The notes below the pieces were generated by a model. The model ran no database searches. It worked only from the letters and a program-made list of their open reading frames with translations, and was not told the DNA's origin. A DNA stretch of 64,000 nucleotides from Erythrophleum ivorense (Eukaryota > Streptophyta > Magnoliopsida > Fabales > Fabaceae). The stretch covers positions 3,668,001 through 3,732,000 of the forward strand of contig JAIUCV010000004.1 of the NCBI GenBank assembly GCA_026724425.1, given 5' to 3'. This document shows positions 10,263-23,529 of this stretch, one piece after another. Numbering within the stretch: the stretch's first letter is position 1; every line of letters starts with the position of its first letter. The translations under genes and the position numbers were made by a program.

Positions 10263-13200
10263 TGTAGTACTGAGCACTCATGAGGAGTAGCCACTAGTAC
10301 TTTCTGATATTTAGTGACTAGCCACCCGAACCTACATACTATCTATTTGTGCAAAATTTCTTCATTTTTTTCACATCCCATGCTGCTAGGTTTTGCATGG
10401 AACTCGATGCTAATAACATCGAGTTCCATGTTCTCTGACACAATGTCGGTGACAGCGTCATTGACTTCGTCATATTCCAACAAAAGAAAAAAGTCGATAA
10501 CAATGCCACCAAATTTTTCAAACATATAACATTTTAATGTAATACTTTTAAAATTCAATGCAATATACATATATTTTTAAAGTGTAACATTTGGCTCGAA
10601 ATTTGTAAGTCAATATATAGATAATAGTTGCACAAACATACCTGATGATCAAGTGAAGAAAAGAGATTCCATAATTGTCCATTTGAAAAAGGTTCCATTG
10701 AATTGCAATTGAATGTATCTAATCGAATTAAACGTGGTGGGAGCTTTGGCAATGACTTAAGCCTTTCGGAAGAATTCAGAAAAAGATAGTGAAGTCTCGA
10801 GAGATTAGAGATGCAACCAGCAGGTAGATTAACAAAATTGTTTCCTCCCAGATTTAATACAAATAATGATGATAAACCGCCAATATCATGAGGAATTGAT
10901 CCATCACTAATGCCACAGTAGCTTAAATCTAACTCTGTTAAGGATGGCAGATAAGAGCCCATGATGAGACGTAAAGTCCCCAAGTGGCGTGATGACATCC
11001 CTTGGAATCCACAAAGAGAGAGTGTCTTGAGATTTTCTAGCTGAAGGATGGATAAAGGTACTTCTTTTATGTGAGTCATACTCACATCAAGGTTTTCCAA
11101 GGCCTCATTTTCATTCAAATTTTCTGGCAACATAGAAAATTCTGTGCACTCACAAATATTAAGACTGCTGAGATGCTTCAATTTGTGCAACGTACAGGGA
11201 AGACAAACAAGATTTTTGCAGCCTCTCAAATTCAAATATTCAAGGCCAGTCAAGAACTCAATTGATTCAGGAAGTTCTGTTATAGCAGTATCCTTTAGAT
11301 CAAGCAATAATAGATTTTTCATTCTTTTACCAAACTCTGGGAGCTTTTTAACTTTAGAGCACCCATGGAGAACCAACTTTGTCAGAGAATTCATTTTTAA
11401 TTTTCCTGGAAGGATCTCAAGATTCTCGCAGTTACCCAAATCCAATTCAACTAGCTTTTTCAGCTCTCCGAGGGAAGAATGAACCTCAACAAGGGACGTG
11501 CAGCTTTCAAGAATTAATCTTTCTAAATTTGGAAGTCCAGAGAAACTTGGAGTTTCAGTCAAATATTGGGAATAGCTCAAATCAATAGACTTTAGCTTTT
11601 CCAAACACTGATCAAACAAAGATATATGGCAGAATCAGCTCAAGAAAACCGTGTAGCAATATTATCTCAATAACAAGATATAAGACATTCTGGTGCATGA
11701 AGTATCTTACCTGTATGCCATTCCAAAGTTGCCTTATTTTGCTATTGGACATTTGAATGTCAATAAGTTTATCCAATGGGATTTCAACCGGAAGAGCTTC
11801 TAGAGGATATGATGTCCATTTAATGACTTTTAATGCACTAGAAAGGCATTTGAGACCCCGTGGAAGTTTCACTTCGTTTGATATGATGAGTAATCTGAGA
11901 TTACACATCTTTGAAAAAGCTTTAGGATCAATATGTGCTTCATAGTGGATAGGCAGGACAATACCTTGTATCGCTTCAGTTCCCTAATAAAATGGTCCAT
12001 TTCCAGGCAAATAACATGAGAATGGCAAGTAAAACATATTAAAACTTAAGATTTATTACAATATATAACAATAAGATATTTAGAATATAAGGTACTCACC
12101 TTGTTATTTTTTAAGACTTCATTAATGTCCTTTGGATTCCACAATCTACTACGTCGGCAAGCATTATAAGGAGACTCTTGAAAAACGATACTCCTACCCA
12201 GTTCTTGAAGTAAATCATGCATCTCTAAACAGCAGTCTCCAAACCAATCAATCTTTTCAATTAGCAAGGCTTTTTCAATGAGAATACTTATTCCAATTGT
12301 TGGATGAAGACCACAGTTTTCCAAAATTTGGGTGACTTGATCTTTCTTCCATCCCTTAAAAAAACAAGCAATATCCAAAAATATTGTCTTTTCATCATCT
12401 TCTAATCCATCATAACTTATTCTAAGTTTTTGGAGAATATCTTTATTTGGAATTTTCTTCAACCTATTTAAAGCATCTTTCCATTCAAGTACATTTCTTC
12501 CACAAAGAAAAGAACCTAAAACTTTGAGTGCCAAGGGGAGACCTCTGGCATATTCAACCACTGATTTAGACAACTCCAAATAATCCTCTTCAGGATGATC
12601 CTTTTTAAATGCTTTCTTAGAAAAGAGTTGAAGAGATTCATCTTTCTTCATGATTTCAATTTTATATATTCCATACACTCCATGTGATTTCAAACATCGT
12701 ATATTTCTAGTTGTTATAATTACTCTGCTCCCTGCACCAAACCACTTTGGGCTTTCAGCTAAATTCTCTAATTGACTTGTACCATCTACATCATCAAGAA
12801 CAAGGAGAACTTTTTTATTGCAAAAAAGGTTTCTTATTATCTTCTTTCCTTCATGTGTATCTTTGATTTTCATCTCATGTATCTTCATATGTGAAAGAAG
12901 CTCTGTTTGCAAATCTGAAGTCTCTCTAACATTGGCAAGAAAACAACAAATTTCAAATTGGCTAGAGATTATTTCATAAACAGCTCTAGCAAGAGTTGTC
13001 TTTCCTATCCCGCCCATACCCCATATCCCTACAAAACGGACATCATCCAATCCTATCCCTAAGAGTGAAGTAATTTTAACCATTCTTGAGTCAATTCCAA
13101 CAAGATTATCATCGTAGTATTGCAATTTAGAACATAAATTGGTCCATATCTCCAGAACAATGTTTTTGATAAGATCTGTTTCGTTCCTACAAAAAGAAAA

Positions 13201-16194
13201 AAATTTCAATGTGTTTAATATGAATTTTATATTTATAATCAAATAAAGCAACATGAATATGACCTTTCTTGAATTTTAGTTTTATACTAGAACTAGAATA
13301 TATTTTTCTTATATAATAGGATTTTTTATTACAATTTTCATAAAACTTTACTATTATGTTTATATTGTGTGTGTGTGTGTGTGTGTATAAAATGTTTTCA
13401 TTAGTTTCTCAGCAAAGCACAAACTGGTGCTCCACATATCTGCGTGGAATCAGACTGCAGTGATCAACTCTATTACTTACTTCATCTGCCATTTTTGACA
13501 GGAGAAATTTTTCACTTATTACATATATAAAAGCTCTTTCTTCAACTTTGCTTTATGTTCCTTCCTTTGGTTTATCAGCTAATTTGGCTGGCATCTGGGT
13601 AGTATGTATTACAACAAAAAAGAAGTGCCCTTTTGATTGGGTCACTATGCCCCCATCTTTGCTAGCATGGATATTGCCAGAATGTTGTGATGTCTTAGTC
13701 TGATTTTCTTTAATATGTTTTTCGTGGGTTTGCTTTACTGCTGTGTGGCATGCATGCTTATGTGCTTTCTATGTTGTTTATATGATTTCTGGGGTTCTAG
13801 ACCATGTAAGTTTCCTTTGCTTGGAAAGAAATTCCAAATTTTGGGGGCAAAAAAAAAAATTGATGTTGAATAATAGCTTACGAAAATAATTGCTAGTTAG
13901 TTCATTAAGTTGTCAAACAATAATGTTAATTTTCACTCCACTTTTCATAAAATTTATTAAGGCTTTGGTTATATATTAGAAAAAATAATAGTTAAAGCTA
14001 AATGTGCTTCAAATTATCTTAAGATGAGATTCTAGATAGTATATACATCAAATATTTCAGTTCAACCTAATTATTTCAACAGAGATTTCAAAAAATTAAC
14101 AAGAGTGAAATCACATAATATAATATTTGTAAAATTTAATATTTCTTTTATTTTGATAAAATCATAAAATTAGAAATGAGATTTTTTTTTCTCTGTCATA
14201 TTCTATAATTATGTTTATATGTGATTTGTATTTTTAAATTTTTTATGAATTGTATATAAATATTATTTTCTCAATTAAAATTATTTATGTGATTAAAATT
14301 AATTAAATCATTACTAAATAAAGCTATAAAGCATTTCAGTACATAGCACAAGAGTAAATAACATAGGGCCTATTTGAAATTGTTTTTGTTTTAATGTTTT
14401 CAAAACATATGTTTTTAAGAACAAGTTTTTGAGAACAAAAAAATTAAAAAATTTGTTTGAATCATTATTTTGAAAAGTAATTATTTTCTGTTTTTTATCT
14501 GATTCTGTAGAACAAAAATTACAGAATACTTAAAAAGTGTTCTGAGTTTTTTATTTTTTAAAACAAAATTTTGTTTTTTTTATTTTACAAAACACTCCAC
14601 TAAAAACACATTGTCAAACAGGTTTTTTTATTTTTTTATTCTTGAAAACAAAAAAATTGTTCTATAGAATCAAATCAAACAGGGCCTAGTTTCTCATAAA
14701 ACAAATAATATTTTCTTTTAAAAAATACTGAAAGTTGAGGGAAAGAGTTGATACAAATGTCAAAACAATAACAAACAATTCTAGATCGTTTTTATATAGC
14801 ATTAGACCTATATACCATTTTTATATTACATTTTTTCATTAAAATATAATAAATATTTAATTTTTTTAATTTAAACATAATAAGTATATAGTTTAATTAA
14901 AAATCATATATTTATTTATAAAAACCATACACTTATTATGTTCTGATGGGAGAAATAGCAAAAGATATCAAAAACTACATGTAAATTTATTTTCTTTTCT
15001 ATATATTTAATTTGAGTGAATTTAACGGATATCCATTATTTATTTATAGCTATTCACCAATTAAGAAGACGAATGTAAAATAACATGTTCATTACATTCT
15101 ATAATTTTAATGAATTAGATCGCATTGATAAAGTAGTAAAAGGATCAAATCGTTTAGGAATCATGAATTTTATTTATCACCGCTAATTAAAGCTACTATT
15201 CTAATTATTGAATAGTTAGCAATTATGCCTAAGCAAAATCATTATAATCGGTTTCAACCAACATATAAGAAAAGACCCAAAAAAAAAAAACACTAGTGCA
15301 AATTTAATATCTAATTAAATTTTAAAAAAAGTAAATTATACATACTTCCTTTGAGGTTTGTTAATATTACACAAACATATTCTCTATTTTCAAATATATA
15401 TATATATATATATATAGACCTCTCTTAAAATAAAAAGTTAAGATGCAATTTAAAATTTTTTAACTAAAATACCCTCTATTAACCTAAATACACATTTTTC
15501 TTTTTGTTAAATTTAATGAAAACAAAATTTATGCTTTTTATTTTTATTTGTGCATATTTGGATATAATATATATTTGTATATTTAGATTAATAAAAAATA
15601 ATTTAATTAAAAATTTTAAAATTAAATTAAACAATATTTTTAAGATAAAAGAAAGACCCATATAATTTATTGAAAAAAAAGAACTTACCAACCCTTGGAG
15701 TCCCAACCAGATAAGTTGGCAACTTCTGTCAAAGCATCTCTCCATCTTTGCACCTTGCTTCTTCTGAATGTCTGTTTATGTTTCTTTAGAGCTTCGTCAA
15801 AACTTTTTTTTTGATGTCTTACATCAGATGGATCTACGCCATAGAAGATGGGGAAAACTTGTTGACCCAATTCTTTTCTAGATTCAAGAATCTTTTGGAG
15901 TTCATCCAAACACCATGTAGAGAAAGCAAAATTTTTGGAGAGAATAACAATTGCAAAGAGAGAATCCTCAATTGCTTTAACAAGTTGTTGTGATATAATT
16001 TCTCCTCTCTCTATTCCTTTATCGTCTCTGAAAACTATGATTCCTTTATCCCTTAAAGCAGCATATAAGTGATCTGTAAAATTTCTGCGAGTATCTTGTC
16101 CCATAAAACTTAAGAACACGTGAAAGTTCCATTTTGAAGTAAAAGTAGAATTAGAAGAGTTTGAGGAAGATTCTTCTCGGACACTAGGCGCCAT
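8716..16194 (-). CDS. TNL1: TIR-NBS-LRR immune receptor, apparently intact
   Basis: Six coding exons on the minus strand: 16194-15689, 13186-12100, 11983-11711, 11607-10642, 9491-9444, 9363-8716. All junctions have GT/AG and phases fit, giving 3528 nt and 1175 residues. TIR: residues about 21-165, with FLSFMGQDTR and the catalytic Glu98 of STWCLDEL. NB-ARC: P-loop GMGGIGKTT 225-233, kinase-2 VLLVLDDV 295-302, GSRVIITTR, GLPLALKVLG, MHD 491-493. Exons 3-4 (532-944) hold the LRRs. Exon 6 holds the C-terminal jelly-roll domain, starting with IPGSEIPSWFP. The protein ends in DRKRKRKRKREE, a possible nuclear signal. The start was taken at MAPSV, at the TIR start typical of the family; an upstream in-frame ATG at 16227 would add 11 residues. 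Plant TNLs sense pathogen effectors, and their TIR domains act as NADases. The recognised pathogen cannot be inferred. Confidence 0.9.
10221..10258. repeat. AT microsatellite in TNL1 intron 4
   Basis: A run of AT dinucleotides. A shorter run lies at about 9968-9988 in the same intron. Confidence 0.85.
10396..10430. repeat. Perfect 14-bp hairpin in TNL1 intron 4
   Basis: CATGGAACTCGATG, seven bases (CTAATAA), then CATCGAGTTCCATG: a perfect inverted repeat. It lies in the intron between LRR exon 4 and the 48-nt exon 5, in a patch that is less AT-rich than the rest of the intron. Function unknown. Confidence 0.8.
13365..13387. repeat. TG microsatellite in TNL1 intron 1
   Basis: A run of TG dinucleotides in the 2.5-kb first intron (15688-13187), which separates the TIR exon from the NBS exon. 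Confidence 0.85.
14366..14686. mobile_element. MITE-like element in TNL1 intron 1
   Basis: Begins GGGCCTATTTGAAATTG and ends CAAATCAAACAGGGCC in inverted orientation, with mirrored A- and T-rich stretches inside (about 320 bp). The GGGCCTRTTTGA ends resemble plant hAT-type MITEs. I found no matching 8-bp target duplication, so the superfamily is uncertain. Confidence 0.5.
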
Positions 16195-16408
16195 TGCAAG
16201 GTTTCTACATTTTGGTTTACCGTACAAGTTGTAACCTACAACAATATAATCATATCATTCCCAGAAGGAAAAAGGAAAAGGGAAAGGAATAGATTAAAAA
16301 CTAATGGATACTCTTATCCAGAAAAAAATAAAAAAATAATGGATGCCGGATTAAAAGAAAAAAACTTGTGCAGGATCTATAATAATTGATATATGATAAA
16401 CAATACTG

Positions 16409-16471
16409 TTTATAAATATTCCTGAACAGATCTTACTTTCTTCTCAGCTCATTGCTATGACCCGAAGTCAA
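16409..16471 (-). promoter_or_regulatory. Possible TNL1 promoter elements
   Basis: On the minus strand a TATAAA lies at 16414-16409, about 215 bases before the start codon, and a W-box core TTGACT at 16471-16466, about 275 bases before it. W-boxes bind WRKY factors and are common in defence-gene promoters. Both motifs are short and the sequence is AT-rich, so chance matches are possible. Confidence 0.3.
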
Positions 16472-18300
16472 TGAATGGAGAGGTATCACAATTCACGAGT
16501 GCAGAAGAAAGAGGAAAGATATGGTTGTTCTCAAGAGGCCAATATAATTTATGGGTTTGTCCTTCAAATACTACACAAGAAACAACAAATTAAAATAGGG
16601 GCTAGAATTGGCACCATTAACTCTACAATATAGTATATGTATTATAAGAATATTTTTTGTTTATATTTCACATATAATTTTAACTAACCAATTAGAGAAA
16701 GAGAAAAAAAAATAGGAGGAAAAAAAAATCAAGGGGAGGCATGGAGGCAATCACAAAAAATATTCAAACTTGTTTGTAGTTTTAAATTCATTCATCACTT
16801 TCGTGCGTTCGGCAGAATTGTCAACTTCGAGGAAAATAGTGAAAAGAAAGAAATGAGTTTTAAATGCACAATGCACTATAATTCTGTTATTAAATAATGC
16901 TAGGGCAGTGCTATCTTGGTACGACACTTAATTTTTTAAAATTTATACATATAAATATAATGTTGAGTTTTTATATTATATTTTTATATTTCTTAAAATG
17001 TTAAATTTATTAAATTTAATGAACTTATTAAATTTACATTTGTTTTTTTTTATTTAACATTTCAACTTAAACTTACTAAATCTAAACATGTAAATTTTTT
17101 CCTTTCATTTTTTATTATATTTAAAAATACTAAAAAAATTAAAATATTATTAAATAAAATAATATTTACAGTGCACAATAATTCTGTTATTAAATGTTTC
17201 CTATATCATTTCCTTCATCTTTCTTAAAATCTTCTTGTCCAATGTTATGCTAATGTTTAAAACATAAGAGCAATATTGTAACATATGTTACTATGACTTT
17301 GCTTTTTCTAAGTCGTTTATCTATTTGACTTTCGGATCAGCCCTTACACAATAGAAATATTACAAGCCGGCGGGGACGTCAGCTTAGAGGATAATGTTGA
17401 AAAGAAACAAACGAATTCAGTTCCTCCATGTAATTGGACTCCAATTTTGTCTCTTTTCTACTACCGCGTGTAACGTACAACTGTTGCTTACTTGGCTTAC
17501 TTGTAAGATGTAAATACGTAAATACTATTCGACGTGCAATGTACGGGATATATATATATATATAATATTACGGAATAACTTGAGGAATACATGATCATAT
17601 TAAAAATTTATAATATAAATTAAGAGTTAAAAGGTTTAACAATTGACTTGATGTGATTAAAATGATGATAAATCATGTTATGGTGGTTACATATTTCAAT
17701 AAAATGCTATTTTAATGTTATGGTGCAGAAGTTTTGTTTGTCTCATACTTCTCCATGGTCGTCCTCTTTTGTCAACTCCTCTCTGTTGGACAACTCGACA
17801 GCACCGTTCGTCCTTTGTAATGACTAATAAATTTTATGATAGATTAACCCCAAAATAAGAGGAAGGATAAAAAAAAAAATAGAAGCCTAATTAAAATAAA
17901 AAATGGTAAAAATCTTGCTTTAGGTCCATTAAGGGATGCCTTGGTAAATAATGTAAAGAAATATAGGCAAAATGATAATTATGTAAAAATAGTATAGTGA
18001 GAAAATAAATTATTTTCCTCTAATATAATTATTAAAGACTCTAGAACAGTTAAAATAAGCCAAAACTCTAATTTTACACAAATTGAGAAACCTAGTGAGA
18101 TAGGGTTTAGGGGCAAATTTGGCAATTTTTAGCTACTGAGAGTCCAAAAATTTACTTTTTTAAGTATGAAAGACAATAAAATAAATAAATAAATTAGCAG
18201 AGCAAATAAAAATACACAATCCATGGGTAAGATTAGAGAAAAAAATTCAAATCAGGGATAAATTGATCTAAGAAAGTGTCATTTTCAAATATTAGGAAGT
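16472..18300. other. Intergenic, no gene seen
   Basis: AT-rich DNA upstream of TNL1. Only short low-complexity runs (for example an AT run near 17551-17562) were recognised. Confidence 0.6.
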
Positions 18301-20060
18301 GTGTATGTTGCTTACTTGAAGTGTATATGCAAGTATACATATCGCTAAAGTAATACAGTAATGAGAAAAGATTATTTCCTTAAGGATTTGTTATAAAAAT
18401 TTGTTAAGTACCAAAATTTACACCTTATCTTAAATTAAGCGAATAAATTTCAAGTAATTGTAATAACAAGAAGTGATTAAAGATTATCTACTATGCAGAG
18501 TTCAAAATTGTTGTTTGGACTTTTGGATACATAATAGTATCTAGGATTATTAATCTCTCTTCTACTTCATAACAATTTAATTCAACACTCATTATCTTTA
18601 CTTTTAATGGTGATACATGTTAGTCTAAGGTTTACTTGTTCCTATTAGTATTTTTTCAAATCTCATATAGAATTATCTAATTAATTTTGTAATTCCTTAT
18701 GAAATCAATCAAGATCAAATTGATAGCATAATATCTAATTAGACTATGTGATATTAATGAGTATATTCTTATTTTATTAATTAAACCATCCACTTTTACT
18801 AGCAAGTTTTCAGTACTTAGACAACTCAACTCCCGATCTAATTTCACTCTCCCTTTTCCAAGTTCAAGTTAAAGTATCAAATCAATTTGATTATTGCCAA
18901 GCAATTAGAAAGCATGAAGTATAAAAGTTGAGTAAACATGTATTCATCACTAATCACAAAATTAGAATGAGAAACAACCACTAATCCATACAAGAGTTCA
19001 TAAGAATCCTACATTAAGGAGTTTATCTACACATATTTATGAAAACCAACAGCAAAATTAAAGCAAGTGTCAGAAGCATCTGAACAAATGCAAAGAAAAG
19101 AGGAAGGGAAGATAAAACTAAGGATGGAAGCTTGTCTTTTCTTCAATCTTCAATATCCAACACTTCTTTGCTTGAAGATGCCCTTCTTAGCTTCTCCTCA
19201 GCCTCTACACACCCAGAACAGACCCAAGATAACCTAGAATTGCAGCTCCTCCCACTAAAATGGCTATATGTAGTAAGAAACCCTCAATTTTTTTTTAAAA
19301 AGCTACATTTTGCTAAAATGACCCATGCCATAACTCAATTCCACGCAGCAACGAAATGGTGCATTAGAAGCATTTGTGCCATGGCTTGCCTTCTTGCACT
19401 ACAACGCATGTGGTTACTGTATGTGTAGTCACTTGCACCATCTTGTAGCACTTTATATCCTTGTTGCTGCACATTTGGCTTCTGTCTACCATTACATCAC
19501 GGCTTACACAATATGTGCCACAACTTCAGCTATGTCTTGATCCACACCATGGCTGAAGATGATCTCTATCTAAAGTTGCACTGTGGCTTGCTTATGATGC
19601 GCTGCAATGCAACTTGCTATGGTTGCCTACCTTTATTTTCTTCCTATTTAGCCATGGCTTAATGAATTTTGGTCGCGACATGCTTCCTAAAATTGCAATT
19701 ATAAGTATTTTGAAGTTTCTTTAATTTGAAGAATTTCATTAATCCTGTTTTAACATGCTTCTGCCTCTACATTTCTTGTGATTGCACCTTACAATAAGAA
19801 CATAGTATAATTAATTCTTAATTTACTCAAAATTTAAAACAAAACTTATCATTTAAAGTGCAAAAGTTGAGTATGAAACTATTTATCCTAACTGTATTTA
19901 TTTTATTTATAAAAAGTATTATTTATTGTGTAATTAGAGGGTTAAATCTAGATTTACTAAAAGAAACTATGCACAATTACATGATTAACAAGGAGTTATT
20001 ACATTCCCAAACTTAAACTTTTACTCATCCTCAAATAAAGCAAATCACCACCCAAAACTG
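18300..20060 (-). repeat. Gypsy leader/LTR-like relic, copy 2
   Basis: 18320-18600 matches 1540-1860 by eye over about 300 bases, and the following 18780-19200 resembles 3840-4110. No gag or pol is left beside it. A 98-codon frame (19132-19428) lies inside the repeat and shows no family resemblance. Boundaries are approximate. Confidence 0.45.
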
Positions 20061-20689
20061 AACCAGGAGCGAAGCCAGTTCCTTACACAGCTACACAATT
20101 AGGACAGCAACAAACTTTCAAAAGAAAATGCGCTGGAGTTTAGTTTAAACAATAAAGCTTCATGTGACCAAAATATTGCAGAAACTAAGTAACCAAACCA
20201 ACAAAAATTACTATTCCAAATAAAAGGAGATAAAAACTTATAGAAATGGAGGGGAATGTACGAAAAATTATTTATCCTCTTCTACTTTTACTTCGAAACT
20301 TCAAGCAACTATTTTTCTTTATCAAATTTGTCTAACCATGACATACTGTTTTATGTGCTACCTTAAACTTCTTAAGAAATTATCATTTCGTGCCTCTTAC
20401 CATGTTTTTAACATATATGAGGTTATATGATTGGGGGAAACTTATTATTATAGTATTTCATTATTTTATAGCCAACTATTGCAATTATCGATCCAGTCAG
20501 CAATTTTTCTATTGTCCATTAAAATTTGAAGCATGATTTTAATCTTTCTCGACATCTTTATTAGTTGAGTTTTAAACTTGAGATAAACATTTTAAACAAT
20601 AAATTAAAGTCTTCTAATAATATAATTTCGAATTTAGCATCATGAACATGTATCTTTCGCTGCATTAATTTTCCTTTTTCTTTCAGGTT

Positions 20690-21289
20690 TGTCTAACCCC
20701 TTCGACAATATTGGAAGATACTCATGGAGTGATGAAATTCACTATCAATAGGGGGCACTAATCTTTACAAGTCACCTTACAAAGCTATGCTCACACGGCC
20801 TCTTATCTTGCAACAATTCTTGTATTTGAGTGAAGGGGTGTAACTAGCAATTTTTTATTATCTTGCAAATTGAATGAGGTTGATGAGACCGCATGACCTC
20901 CATGGATTATTGTAGTTGGTGCGTTGGAATTTTTTTTCTGTTGGACTGGAGAATTTGTTAAGCTTATGATCCCTTATTTAGCATCATTCTATATAGACCA
21001 TTGTTCTTTTCTGAGTAACTGGGATGCACCAGTGAGAATAGTTAAAGGCAACTTATTGTTTTTGGAAGAATTTTAAGCTAGCCAAAAGCTTGGCATTCTG
21101 TAGAAATCTTACTATAAAAACTGTGTAAGTTTTCTAAACTTGTGCATCACTTTCACCACAAATCCCATCAAGACTTAATTCTCATCCATAAACAGCCTAA
21201 GTAAGCAATCAATAGCATAGTAGAGAACTAACTCAACATTGTCTATCATTTGTTTAGTTCATGGTTGACAGTAAAGAAGAAATTGCAAG
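20690..21289 (+). repeat. Inverted duplicate copy II of the TNL 3' flank, left part
   Basis: Reverse-complement match to 8290-8175 followed by 7560-7020. The match continues after the inserted element at 23525. This is the remains of a TNL-type 3' flank lying on the opposite strand to TNL1. No NBS or LRR coding sequence survives next to it, so it records a lost or deleted paralogue, or a partial inverted duplication. Confidence 0.65.
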
Positions 21290-23529
21290 CCATTTGTAAA
21301 ACCCATATAAAAATATATATATTTATGCTCACAAACAAACACACACACTGGCAGATTTCGAACCCTAAAAAACTGTTTTATTTTTTTTCTTCTTTTTCTT
21401 ATTTATTCTTTCGCCACCTGTTTATTTATGAGATGCCGACAATACCCCTCCTTTTCCCATTTGAAAGCTGGTTTTTTTGGAAATTCCGATGTTATTCTGC
21501 TGCAGCACGTTACCTTCATCAGAACTACTTTATTTCAGTCAGAGGGAACAGCGAAAAGTCAGTCACATATGTCCACTTTTGCTTCTTCATTTTCGTTGCT
21601 ATTTTGCTTCCTGTTTTCATCGGTTGTCTACGCCATTATCTCTCTTGTTCCAACTGAGTTTCATTGCTGATTTTCTGGCATCACCATTTCATGCAAGATT
21701 GTCTCCTTCTTGAGTGAAGATTCCAACTTCTTGGCTGGCTGAAACCATGCTGGTGGGGAGCTTTGTGTAGCCCAAAATTTTGTGTAAGATTTATGCTTGC
21801 TAGTCTGAAATTGTAGCTTCTATTTGCTCGAATGTGTCTTTACTTTTTTCTTCCCCTTAAATTTCATGGTTTTTGGTGCATGGTTGTTGCCCCTCTTGGG
21901 CTCGAACTTTTGCTCTACACAATCTTCTCACTAATTGTCGACCAAGCAGGACTAAGGTGGGAGTGTGGTTGCTCTTGGTGTGAGTCACAGCTAAGTTGGT
22001 TAAGGGTCTGAGAAGGAGTTGAGGAAAGTACAACGAACCTCATTTAGTCCCATTTTTCTTCTTCTTTTCTCCATCCTAAAGTCTCGGCCAGCAAAGCACA
22101 TTAGTGGTGTAGTTGCTCCTTCCTTGGATACCAGTTGAGTGAGTTATCCGTGGAGGCAAGGTTAGTGCAAACGTTAAAGAGACCACATTTTTATTGTGAC
22201 CCTTTGCATGTTAGGATCTTAATGCTGTGGCTAATACTATTTGTGTAGCCTGAAGCTCTTAAATATATATTCTGATTGAAATTCAAATGGATTCTATAAG
22301 CTTGAAAGCTAATAGTGTATGTGGCTTATGGGATTATAAAAATAGTAATAATAATAAAAGATAAATAAATAATGGTTAACTTATTGAATGATGGGTGGAA
22401 ATAATGTTAACCCACGTTTGAGATATATCACTTTATTTTCCTTTGAACCCCAAAATGATAATTTTATTTAGGAAGTTCTTATTGAGACTTAGTATTGGAT
22501 AAGACACTTGGATTCTATATCTTGTTTGGCAACACGAAGGTAGTTAAACTATGGTAGGAGGCAATTTGAGTAATAATGAAGGATTTAAATCTCAAGCATA
22601 GGAGAATTAGGGTTAGGGGTTATCATATACTAATTTAACGATACTAAGAAAATCATGATGATGGGTGTCCCAGGGTGCACTAAGGACTTTCTATAACCAA
22701 GGACTCATGGAAGATACTATAGAGAGAAATCTTGTTTTTTTTTTTTTTCCGTTGGGTGAGTGGATCAGGCTAACTATGAGCATTGTATAATTTATGCTTC
22801 CTTTCTTTGTTTTAAAGTTGATTCTATACTTATATGGTTAACATCATTTAATTATTCATTATTCATTTGATCATTTGAATATTTATACAGACTTTATTGT
22901 ATTATAAGGACAAACCATCCCTTGATTATGTCTCTTTTCTGAATGTGAAGATTCTGGTTGATATGTTCTGATTTTTCATACATTAGGCCTCTCTGAGCGT
23001 TTGACTCATTCCTTTTAGTTTCAATTTGTTTCAAATAGTAGGTCTGAGCCTAGTCCCTCTTTAGCAGCTTAGGATTGGCACCTTCCTTCATTCTTGGTGA
23101 GCCCCGCATATGTTCCCATGGGCATGTTTTATTGATATATTTGAAATTTATTTTGTACTGCAGAATGTTGTTTGTAGCTCCCTGAATCACAAATAGGGTC
23201 CCCCACCTTTAGAAACTAACTTATTCTAGTCTAGATTGATGATTGAACTTCCTTTGGATGTTTTGAACTGGCTGGCTAGTTTATAGAAATTTCGAGAGAT
23301 CCAATTTACAGGAGGGATTTTGTCGAAATTTCTACAAGAATCCCTGATAACTAAATTTATGTAATGCACATATGATTTGCAAATGTTCTATTTGGTTATG
23401 ATATTTGGTATTGAATCTTAGGGATATTCACTAATGTTTGATAGAATTTTAGTTGGTTTTGGCTTACGGAAGAAAATTTAGCTATTTTCCATGCCAGCCA
23501 CACTGTGGGTTTCAGGGTGTGACACCATT
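21290..23529 (+). mobile_element. Solo-LTR-like element, 2230 bp, with target duplication
   Basis: The element runs 21295-23524, begins TGTAAAACCC and ends GGGTGTGACA, so it has TG...CA ends with imperfect short inverted repeats. It is flanked by the 5-bp direct repeat CCATT (21290-21294 and 23525-23529). The uninterrupted inverted duplicate near 7010-7040 shows the empty site, which confirms both ends. No gag or pol domain is present, so a solo LTR or a non-autonomous LTR element is most likely. Related copies lie at 43997-46343, 43115-47690 (broken) and 37251-37830. Confidence 0.85.

Noticed and set aside
10314..11588. Plus-strand ORFs across the TNL1 LRR exons
   Set aside because: They are antisense shadows of the LRR coding exons or of intron 4.
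14366..14686. hAT superfamily assignment for the intron-1 MITE
   Set aside because: The ends look right but no 8-bp target duplication was found, so only MITE-like is claimed.
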